A stretch of 64,000 bases of DNA, taken from contig SCFE01000081.1 in assembly GCA_004352715.1 (NCBI GenBank), positions 944,282 through 1,008,281 on the forward strand, given 5' to 3'. This document shows positions 31,964-42,400 of the stretch, in pieces; position 1 is the first letter of the stretch; each line of letters starts with the position of its first letter. This DNA comes from Hofstenia miamia (taxonomy: Eukaryota; Xenacoelomorpha; Acoela). A program made the position numbers and the translations under genes. Below the pieces are notes generated by a model. That model worked only from the letters and a program-made list of their open reading frames with translations, had not been told where the DNA came from and ran no database searches.

Positions 31964-32131
31964 TGCTTCAAACATTTTACAAATTAAATAATCTATCATG
32001 TCCATGTGTTTTACATTTAATCAATATTCGTTGTTGTGTTTTACATTTAATCAATATTACATTGTAGTCTTAGTTACTTTCATTCTTTCTCTCACTTTGA
32101 CCACACATGGCTTCTGATGGATTGTGCCACA
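31964..32131 (-). repeat. Right LTR-like terminal repeat (5' end of element)
   Basis: It matches 20211-20348 over its length with scattered substitutions. It is 30 bp longer because GTTTTACATTTAATCAATATT is duplicated inside it. It starts TG and ends CA. Confidence 0.55.
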
Positions 32132-32813
32132 CTATCTAAAGATGTTAAAAATTATTATGAAGTACTGTATAGCAAAAGGTTGTAAATTATGGGGTAATGC
32201 AACAGTTTCTTGCCTGCCAGTTGAAATCACCAAAAATCATCTGATAATTGTGCAAAAAAGCAATTGCATGCAGTCTTTGTAATATTCCAGACATAATTTA
32301 GACATATTTTCTTACATTTTAAAGCTAAATGTATTTTGGTGCTCATATATTTTTGAGATAATCATTGAAGAATGATGAAATCAAATCACACTACCTCCAA
32401 AGAGAATGCTGGTTTTAATTCCAGCTTATTCAATCTCATAATTTATATTAATGATCTTCAATATCACAACTTTTTAGTGTTCATAAGATTCAGTAATAGT
32501 TTACCTACATTGTTCTGTAAACAGACTTTGTGTAAATACAGATATGTTAATTACACCATGAATCTATGTATATAATTTTTGATGTAAAAATTTCAAAAAA
32601 TTAGCACTGGAATTTGCTCAACATGTATAGAAATCTGAGTACATCTACATAATTGTACATAATTGACTTCTTGACTTATCTGTGGTAAATATGCATTTTG
32701 AAAAGAGTATTACATGTTCATGTAGGTTCATAAAATAAATATTTTGATTGGTTTGCATGTGTAATGAGATTTATATGATTTGTGAGCAAATTGCATTATA
32801 ATTTTAATATTGA
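32132..32813. other. Intergenic stretch between retroelement and P-like element
   Basis: AT-rich. Nothing recognised on either strand. Confidence 0.5.
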
Positions 32814-33123
32814 GCTTTCACCAAGGAGTACATAATAACAGGACATAACACCAAAAATATTATTTAAAACTTAAGGGCTGGCTTGATAATTTAATAATTT
32901 TGTTGCAAAATCAAGTAGTGTGACAGATGTTGTTTACATTTTTATTCCCATCTAATTCCTAATAATATTTACATGTCTTGAAAAACATGGTGCTTTATGA
33001 TTGTGAGAAATTATTTGATTGATGTAGGATAAACCATTCCCATTGGATAAAATACAAATGCTGTTGATGTTGTTTACCCAAGAATAAACAGTAAAATACT
33101 CATTATTAGCTTACCAATTTGTA

Positions 33124-33632
33124 ATGGGGAAGAAATGTTCTGTTGGTGAATGCCAAACCAAATATGATACTATCAGAAATAAGTCCATTGTAATGTTAAA
33201 CAAAAGAATTTCAAATTACAATTTTCCAAAAGACCCTGAAAAATGTTGTAGATGGCTAAATGTGCTTCCAAATATCATTGATTACAATAACTTAACAATC
33301 AACATGGGCATTTGCCAAAAGCACTGGCCTGACAATGTTATTTTTAAAAGAAGTTGAGTTCCTGCAAACCTTTCTTCTGTTTTCCCAATGTGGCTCCTTC
33401 TATTATTCCTACTCCAGCTGCAAATGTTTGCAGTACTGCCAAATCTTCAAGTGCATCAAGAAATTCACAGCCAGATGAGATTAACACTTTTTTGGATTTA
33501 GATGTTATGAAAGCCAAAGAGTTTGAAGAGGAATTAAGAAAATGTGTTCCTGACAACATATTTCTTTCTGTTTCTCAAAGTGAAAATTTTTTTGTGATAA
33601 CAATCATGATGATCCTATATTTGACTGGATAA
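33124..33632 (+). pseudogene. THAP domain exon of the second P-like element, frameshifted
   Basis: From the ATG at 33124 the C2CH finger reads CSVGEC...NYNFPKD...CCRWLNVLPN...GICQKHW. A stop at 33355 ends the frame right after the finger. The neighbouring frame from 33354 continues sensibly (CFPNVAPSIIPTPA, then SQPDEINTFLDLDVMKAKEFEEEL), indicating a small frameshift in a once continuous exon. Confidence 0.78.
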
Positions 33633-34462
33633 TTTTTCTCAAACAAAATGCAGTAAAATCCTTATAAAATCTTCATTCAAGTAATGCACCAAATTTTTTG
33701 TTTATTTGCAGAATCTATACATGCATGTTATGTGAAAATTAGATTTTAACTTATTTAACTGAAACAATTAAGCAAAATGTGATTTATATTTGTAAGGATT
33801 TTATTGTACTTTGCAGACATCTTCAGAGTCAGAAGAAATTTCTTTCAATTATTAATCTTTTTCCAAATTGACCAGTGTCAAACATCCCACTATTAGATCT
33901 ATAAAATTTAGGAGTCAACATACCAAACTTATACATTATGTTTCATCTGACTTCTGTATTACAAATATCAGTGAAGATGTGCATAATAAGTCATGCTTCC
34001 TATCAAACAACATTCACCTCTTTGTATAAACAAAGAAATGGTCATATATACCTATATTGCATGGATGATTTTTTGACTGCTTTTACATGGTATTCTGTCT
34101 CCAGATCATTGTATGCTAAACTTTGACAAAAGCTTCTGTTACCATTAGTGCATACCTTAGTTGTATGAAATAATTGAGTAATTATTGCTCTATTCATATA
34201 TGCATATAATTCGCATAAGTATAACCTATTATAAGTGTATCATTTAGCTCTTGCATTTTTCAACATTCATTAAAATAGCATCTGAGTATAATTATATGCT
34301 GGCAATTTATAATTGGCCAACTTAGGTGAACACCTTGCAACAAATAACATCAGTTTACAAATCTACAGAAGAAAATGACTTTTTTATTTCATTTTTTCTA
34401 AATTACCACAGTGATAAAAAAATTGTTGGTTAATTATTGATGAAATTTATGTTAAGCTGTCA

Positions 34463-35209
34463 TTGGTGTACAGTGGAGGCAGCATCTTTGGTCAAGCTTT
34501 AGACGATGTTAATAAATTAGCTAACACAATTCTCACAATAATGGTCAAGCCTTTCTTTTCCAATTCATGTTGTCATAATTTCATTTTATCATCTTTTTTT
34601 CAACAAGAGGATCTTGAAGGTCACTTTGGCCATTTTCAACAGTCTTCAGGTGGCAAGATTACATTACAAACACAGATGTAATGTTTACTCATAACATAGA
34701 TAGAGCAAAACTGCTTTTGGAGTTAGGGGAGCATTTTAGTTGGTCTGACCATGTTCATATCTTGCCATTTATGTACTTTTCAATTTCTTGAAGATGATGT
34801 TAATATATTAGATAATTTAATGAACTACGTCAGTGAAATTAGCTCAGATGAAAAGAGGTGTCTCTATTACATTTGTGGATATGTTGCTTCAACAGAAATA
34901 CTGCTTTTGTTGCATGAACATCCATCAGAACCTGCCTTTTTTACTAATTGAAACTGAGGAGGATTACACCATGCATCACATGATTTTGTGGAATACATGT
35001 TTTGCTGCTACTCTTTCTTTACCAAATCTAAAACAAAATATTGCCAAAATCATTTATATAATTTTCTTCAAGAAATTGGTGATGTTATTCAGTTTAGGTC
35101 TACACCAAAATCTGTACTTATGAAGATGGTTAATATTTTTTTTAAAGGACTATCTGTTTTGAATAAGGCACAGCAAAGTAATGCTAGAAAGTTAACCAAA
35201 TTTGCATAA
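34463..35209 (+). pseudogene. P-like transposase C-terminal remnants
   Basis: GQALDDVNKLANTIL and QEDLEGHFGHFQQSSGG (34463-34681) match the P-type region usually written as QD...E.FFG..R..SGG. YYICGYVASTEILLL (about 34855-34900) matches the GYIA/GYVA block, also seen at 7735 in the other element. The frame shifts at least twice. The segments that should carry the catalytic RNase H-like core are absent between 33632 and 34463. Confidence 0.75.
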
Positions 35210-35514
35210 TCAATTTAAATTTTGTAAAATGAATATAATCATTAATGCTTTTTAATCAAGGCATAAGTTACCTGTTATCTTACATGTAACATTTGATTTT
35301 TATTTATAAAATAATGATGTCACATTACAATACTGAGGTAGCTATTAGATATATATAGTGATTTTGTAATTTTAAAAACATCTAAATGCTATAAATTCAT
35401 TGTGTATGAAAAATTTCATTTTGGCATGAAAATACAAAATATTGAGCCAGCCCTCAAGTTTTAAGTGAGATTTTTGGTGTCATGTCTTGTTATTATGTAC
35501 TCTTTGGCTTTCAC

Positions 35515-36377
35515 TAAGTATTTGTGCAAATATAGTGCTGCTCAGTGGTGAATTTAAGGAGAAACCCCCATGAGGAGCAAAATAGAGGTTAATTTTTGCA
35601 ACCTTGGTAAAAATTCTTAATTAGTGCCAAATTTTTGTATTTCATTTGCAAAATGATCCAAGGGTTTGGCAAATATTTGGAAATACTTGGCAAATTTCTC
35701 AAATAACTTGCTAGTTTCACTAAAATTTATCAAACCTTGCAAAAATTTAGCAAATGTTTCTCTAACTTTCCAACTTTTTTCAAATAATATTATGCATTCT
35801 TAAGAATATATCAAACACATTCAAATGTTAAGCCTTTCATCTACAATCCACCAAATTTTAATATCTAATAAATTATAAGGGCATTTGAAAGAACTGCTTC
35901 CACATTACATAAAAATCTGTGCACAGTTGGGAAATAGCAGCAATACTGTTTCAGTATCTGCTAATTTTTCTTCAACATATTAAATTCACTTCATCACATA
36001 TTTCAAATGATGTTCAAATTGTATTCATAATTATTAGCTTTTATGAATGTTTAAAGTTTTAGCATTTCTTGTAAAGAATTTTTAAAAATTTCTGAAATTC
36101 TGAAAACTGTTTTGCAATGCAAATTAAAAATAACTCAGTAAAACTAATGGGCTATGTAGAAATGTTTCCTTCTCCTGACAGATTTCAAAAAATAAAAGTC
36201 ATGAGGAAATTATTAACAATTACTGGTCCTGCTTCCAGACCCACACAACTGCTGGTGGTACTGGGAACAAAAAAACAAGACATAGGCTAGGACCAGTATT
36301 AAACAAGAACTAAATTGTCAATTTCATACTGAGACTGGAAGCAATTTGAATTAATATTAATCATTAATACTGTATGT
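35515..36377. other. Intergenic stretch with degenerate TTTGG/CAAAT-rich sequence
   Basis: Between 35600 and 35780 variants of TTTGCAAA and GGCAAATATTTGG recur irregularly. Near 36222-36300, ACTGGTCCTG faces AGGACCAGT as a small inverted pair. No coding similarity seen. Confidence 0.45.
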
Positions 36378-38385
36378 GAATCTTAGATGTGCACAAAATG
36401 CAATTGCCAGATAATCATCAGTAATGTTTTGAGAAAGGTTGTGGATGATATAGAAAGTTTCTTTTCCAAAAGGTCTGCCAAATAGTGACTACCAATCCTT
36501 AATGTTAGCAGCTCATTTGTATTGGACCAACTTCTACTAGAGGTGCAAATCAACACTTCAACAACATACTTGCCCCCTTTTGTAACAGCCAACCAGCATA
36601 TATAACACAACATTATCTCAGCCACAAAGCTTATCTACACAGATCTACTTATGTGTAAAAATATTCCTACACATCACCTTGCAGTCAACCCTCATCTTCT
36701 CATAGACACATGCATTCATGCCCAAACATTAGAATTGATCAACATAAATCTGCCCTGCCTCTCCTATGTGTCAGACCTTCATGTAAGTTTCACTTTCTCT
36801 CAGAGCACAGCCACTTTGCAGGAAATTGGTGAAGTCTCAACAAACCTGAAAGCAGACCACTGTCAAGAAACAGAATGGCCTGTCATTAACATCCACAGCA
36901 AAAACTCTCAATATAACAGATCAGTTGAAAGGGTCTTGGCAGAATTACAACTCTTGCATGACCTGCAGGATCACCAGACCTTTTCAGACAAACTATTCTC
37001 AGAGAAATTCATGCCAGTGATTCAGTCACACAGAGCCATGTGGATCCTAGCAGCCTTTCTTACATGTGACCCACAGCTCCAACTGCCTCTGGACAAAGCA
37101 GCCCAAGAGAAACTCACAAAACAGTGCCCCTACAAGATTGCTATTGGCCCTGCTGCATGGAAAGTAAAGAACTGGTTGTTACATTTGTGCTCTCTACCTG
37201 CTTCTCAAGGAAAATCAAAGAAGGCAATGGAGTGCTTTGAGAAATTCTACACTTGCCTTGTCAGCTCTAGTGGTCCACTTGGCTGTTTACCCTCACAGAT
37301 GATAGTGAACTGCCTAGGAGTCACTTTCTCTGACTTAAACATCTTCTCTGCCCCTTACCTGCTTTACAGGTGGAGAGCGACTGCCAAATGAAGGGTTTTA
37401 AGAATTTATACACTTGCCTTGTCAGCTCTAGTGGTCCACTTGGCTGTTTACCCTCACAGATGATAGTGAACTGCCTAGGAGTCACTTTCTCTGACTTAAA
37501 CATCTTCTCTGACACTCTCAAAAAGTACATGTGGGGAGCGACTGCCAAACCAAAGTTTCCATCACTTAATTCAGAGTACATGTCTTTGTGCACCAGTTGA
37601 CTAATGCACCATGAGCCTGGCTCAACAAAGCAGTTCCTCAAACTTGTGGTTACTACAGCATTCCCACTTGCATGGAAATCTTGTTTAACTTGGAGTGCCT
37701 TAATTATCTGGAATGTGGATATAATCAGTTAATCAGAACTCAGTGACATGCAACCAATGATGGCGAGGTCATTCACATCACTGTTCTGGAACAAATGATG
37801 AAGTTGCCTGAGCAATTTTACCATGAGGAAGAGTTACTTGCCTCAAAGTGTCACAGTCAACCAAGGCCTTGATTGAAGCCATCAATTTAGAAAAATTCTC
37901 AGGAGCAGCTGTCTTGTCAAAAACTATGCCCACTTTGTCCATCATGGAAAATGAAAGGATCCTCATGATTGAACACCACCCCAATGAGTTTGCCAATAAG
38001 CCAGTGATTGTTGATCAAGTTGTCAAGCCCAACAGTGAAAATGACATCCTAGGTCTTATGAAGTGGTGTCTCATGGAGATGTTCACCAAGGAAGAACTGG
38101 TCCTCCTACTATTGCCAGGGCAACAACTCACCCTGGATGTAGAGTGTACCACCACTCATCTACATATCACTGTGCCACAGGTAGATAAATTATGAAGCCA
38201 CAGACTCTGTGAAGCCTTTTGGGAATTGATTTGTGAAGCAAAAATCAATTATCCAGTTACCATCAGAATGGCCACCCTCAGAAAGAATGCTAGCTATGCA
38301 TAACTGGAAGAACATGTTGAGAAGAACAACCCATTCTGTATCCCGCCTCCTTGCCTTAACAATAAATTTCTTCAATTTTTCACAT
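36378..38385 (+). pseudogene. Second, diverged copy of the unrecognised retroelement ORF
   Basis: Matches the protein at 21192-22904 along its length in shifting frames. Shared landmarks: WPVINIHSKNSQYNRSVERV with WLLINIRSPTKKYHKSVEAV; KIAIGPAAWKVKNWLL with EIAIAPIPPNIKQWML; a FEKFYT/FEKYFT block; KYMWGATAKPKFPSL with KYMWVGTSNTKLRSL; LTLDVECTTTHLHITVP with IVVDIKCITSKMIMKP; and EAFWELICEAKINYPVTIRM with the C-terminal FWKNIRKAKNNYP block. Stops and shifts occur near 37391, 37600 and 38290, and a segment of about 110 bp is repeated (37224-37346 and 37414-37512). No pol or LTR was seen beside it, and its base composition is less AT-rich than its surroundings. Confidence 0.75.
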
Positions 38386-39443
38386 TGTTAGGCCAAATTT
38401 GGGAATTTATGTTATAAAACTTTACACCAGAATTAAAAAATTCAATTGTGCTTTGAAGAGTAATTGATAATAATTAAAATTTTTAAATGCAGAGGTTGAA
38501 ATATAAATTTCTGTGGGGAAGCTGATGCTTGGACCTAGCTCTTTTGCTCTTGTTGATGTCTAAAATAGACTCTTAACCTGCTCTGCTACCACATGTTCAA
38601 CTCTATTCTACACTACTTGACAGATTCTATTTTGCTGTTGCACTTTAATAATGTTTGACTGAAGAATTCTTACCCATGGATATCAAATTTCAACAAATGC
38701 ATATGTTTCTAGAATGATGTGGAATGCACTGATAAATGAAGTTAAGCAATATAAAATGAAAGCAATGCATTTTCACTAGCTCTCACTACCTAGAAAATTG
38801 GAATGTACCAATTTTCCAAATAACATGTCAGAAGAAGTATAGTTTTTGAACTATAATTCTGAAGTTCTTTTATTTCCAAATTCAATTATTAGAATACTCA
38901 AAGATTTGAAACAAATGAAATGTAAACAGTGTATATATATGTTCAAAATTTAATCTCCTTTGTGCTAAACTAAAAATAATTTACATTGTGTGAAATTCAA
39001 GCTCTTTTGTAAATTTGAGAGTGACAAGGTGTATTTGTATGACAAATCTAATTGGTGGCAACAAAATATAATTACAAAAAAACGCAGCATTAAATGCATG
39101 ATTTTTTAATGCTCCATTGAAAATTACTGAGACCAATACTTGCATTGGTTCTATTTTTAACACTTGAATCTAGTGCTTCTAAAGGTGAACATTAACATTT
39201 TAAAATTCCCTCCTAAGTTGCAACAATTAGTTGCAATTTTTGTATTACTATTCCTATATTTACAAAATCTACAAAATAATGAAATATGAGTAAAATATTT
39301 GCAACCTAAAGTATTTTATACTACAATATTATTACCAAAGTAATTGTAGTTGTTTATTGGAAACCATTTTTATATTTTTAATCTTTACGGGACAGAAGAA
39401 ATCGCCATATTAGAATTTCCTGGCATAATTGTATTTTATCACA
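38386..39443. other. Region upstream of ALIX
   Basis: AT-rich noncoding sequence between the relic ORF and the first ALIX codon, presumably holding the ALIX promoter and 5' UTR. I could not identify a specific promoter element. Confidence 0.45.
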
Positions 39444-42400
39444 ATGTTTTTTTCTATTCCTTTGAAAAATACAGATCATGTTGACTTTGTGAAGTCTTTG
39501 AAAAAGTATGCTGATAGCACTTTTGGTAAAAACCGCTCCAATGAATCATCATTAAATGAAGTGTCTAAGTTAAGACGATTAGCATTAATGACAACTTTAG
39601 ACAAACATGATAACTCACTAGAAACAATTAAAAGGTTTATTCCAATTTTTTTATCCACTGAATCTACTATTTTTTAGATACTACGATCAATTTTCGTGCA
39701 TTCAGCAAAAGTTTCCTCTGTCTGATATGTGCAATGTTAGGATTTATATATTATAAGCAACTGAACATTGCTTTAGGTTAGAATTAATTTTGTATGGCGT
39801 GATTCCTTTGATAAAGGTGGAGTATTTGCTCGCCAAAGAAAGTGTAAGTTTTGTATGTGTTACATTTCCGCAATGAAAACGTATTTTAGCACTAGCTGTA
39901 CCTGGATTCGAAAGAGCTTGTGTTCTATATAATTTAGCAGCATTTATGACACAATTAGCCGCTAATACTACTAATATAGAAAATGATGAAAGCATAAAAA
40001 ATACAGCATCCTTATTTCAACAAGCATCTGGAATTTTTACTTATTTGCATGAAAATATTGGTATGTTAATTGGCGAACCAACAACAACCGACATGTCAGG
40101 TGAAATGCTTGGGTTTCTAGCTTCTTTATGCTTGGCACAAGCTCAAGAATGTGTTTTCTTGAAAGCGATTAATGGTATTGTTTGCATGCATGTAGTCAAT
40201 TGCAATTTACATTAGGTCAAATGAAGGATGGCGTATTAGCCAAATTGTCTATGTCAGCGCATGAACTTTACGCCGAAGTTCAGAAATTGGCCCAGTCTAA
40301 GACTATTTCTTCACTTTTGAAGGATGATGTTGTAAGTATCCAGTTTTCGCATCCAGCAAATATTTATCATAACAATTAAATAAAATGTCTGAAAATTTGG
40401 TGCGAAGTATTCTGCAAGCTGTTGTTTGCATCGTTTCTATGCTGTTAACTTATATACAGGTTTTACCTTCTATTAGTCTTACAATAATTTTTAGGCATGG
40501 AGTCATGACTTTAAGTTAAAAACTGAACATTATAAAGCATGTTCTTATTATTTTCAAGCACGTGAATTGGGGAAAGCGTCTGATATAAAATATGGAGAAC
40601 AAATTGCTAATTACAAGGTAGGTTATTGACATTTTTTATTCTAAAATACGTTTTTAGTTTTTTATTTTAAGGGAAAATATACTTTCCCACAATTATCAGG
40701 CTGTAAGCTTGTAAATTCGATATAGAGTTACAATATTTTCATTTCCTGCTGCACAATTCAACATAGGAAACTATCAATATAATTTTTGTTTAGTTTTCAT
40801 TGTTACAAATCAATTTTCAATTAGGTATCTCCGCATAACGTAATTCTAATCCTGACCTCCACAATTTTTCTTATATAATGTTATTTAGGTCGCAGAAGAA
40901 TGCTTAAAAAAATTGAAATCTCAAAATATGATTCCAAAAAACTTATCTGTTAAAGTTACCCAGGAATGTTCTACTGCGGAAAAAGACAATAACCTGATAT
41001 ATCATGATCCTGTTCCAGGTACTGTGATGAATTATGATGAGTTATTAGAATTAGACAAACCATTATTAGTAAATTTGGAGTTATATAAACATAGATTTTC
41101 AGAAAAAATCTTTTTTGAATATATGGAACCGCTTGGAATACCTGAAGTTTGTATTTATTCTATTGCACTGAATTTATTTTAACTGCACATGTTCAAATTA
41201 GCTTAATACATATTTGAGAGGTATTAAGCTCAAACCATTGAAATTGTGTTGTCGTTTCGAAAGAACTGGTATGGAGTCGCGGAGGCGATGTTCTTATAAA
41301 TATAGTAATACAAATTATAGATAACGAGGTTATATTATAATTATGTTTCACAATAGAAATCCTTTATTGTGAGGTTTTCGTGATATGAGCAATGCAATGA
41401 TTTCATAGTATATTTAGAATTTAAATTTTAGCACGTGATCGTTTAACTCCCGTCGCCGCTTTTCAAGTGGCGAAAGCACAAGCTCCTGATTTTTCGAAGG
41501 CCTTAAGTAAACATTTCAAAGATGAATGTGAACATATTGTTCCAATGGGCGTTCAAAAAGCAATTGAATACTATACAGCGCAACGTAAAGATATGACTTG
41601 TCGGGAAATCTCAAAGCTTCGATCTTCTATACAGCTAATGAATGGGTACAAACGCTTTCCATTTGTTTACTTGATGCTTTGTTCTTTTTATGCAAAATTG
41701 TGTTAAACATTTCTTTGTATTAGAGTCTTGGCATCTCTAAATCTTCCTGCTGCTATTGAAGAAACTGGTGGAAAGAAAGTTCCCCAATCTTTATTAGAAA
41801 AAGCCGAAATGATTCGTGGGAAAGGCGGTGTTGATGCTGTAGCTTCACTGATAAGAGAGCTGCCTGATCTTCTTCAGAGAAATAAAGAAATTATTGATGA
41901 GGTATTTTTCTTAATAGTTTATGATGGGATACTATTCAAAATCTGCAATAATTGTGAAAACATGGATTTTAAGGACACGAAATTTTTGAAGTAATTAAGT
42001 CGTAGCTGGCCCGCCCTCGATAATTTTTGTGGAGATCGTAATATCAATTGTATAATTGAGTAATGTTCACAATTTTTGCATTTCATTTACAAAGTGAAAT
42101 TTCGTGTGTGAACATAAACAAAATTTTCTTGCATATCAAAATTTTTTGTTGCATTTCGTAAATGTATTTAATCTTGTAAAGCCTTTCTTGGGACAACATA
42201 TCTGTGCTCGAAATGTGAAGCACATTTTCATCTTATTTTCAATTTCAAAGCGTGTATCGCATGAACAACAGCATTCAAAACGGTGTATTCAGGGTAAAAA
42301 TATGTTTGATCTGGGATTGTCACTAACTTCAAATATACTTTCCATAATAATTCGCGATTTGCGCGAAATTCGTAAGGGTTTATCTTAGTAGACGCAATAT

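Larger units (their letters stand above)
20211..32131 (-). mobile_element. Ty3/gypsy-like LTR retroelement with an extra 3' ORF, decayed
   Basis: On the minus strand, gag-like coiled-coil and zinc-knuckle, aspartic protease, RT, RNase H and integrase occur in Ty3/gypsy order from about 30.3 to 24.1 kb. An unrecognised 570-codon ORF and a smaller ORF follow down to 20.5 kb. Similar direct repeats (138 and 168 bp) beginning TG and ending CA lie at the two ends. A purine-rich tract, read on the minus strand, directly abuts the left one. No matching target duplication is visible outside them. About 1.3 kb around the integrase is duplicated at the N at 25280, so the true length is nearer 10.6 kb. 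Many stops show it is inactive. Confidence 0.7.
32822..35506 (+). mobile_element. P-element-like THAP transposon with perfect 8-bp target duplication
   Basis: Inverted terminal repeats of about 75 bp begin CAAGGAGTACATAATAACA on the left and CAAAGAGTACATAATAACA on the right (inverted). Both continue through ACACCAAAAAT and GGGCTGGCT. GCTTTCAC lies directly outside both ends (32814-32821 and 35507-35514), exactly the 8-bp duplication length of P elements. The 2.69-kb body encodes a THAP domain and P-type C-terminal segments on the plus strand. It is bounded independently of any N, so this is a genuine insertion. Confidence 0.93.

Noticed and set aside
35600-35780. TTTGG/CAAAT-rich stretch as a satellite
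   Set aside because: Spacing is irregular and the motif is low complexity; no constant period.
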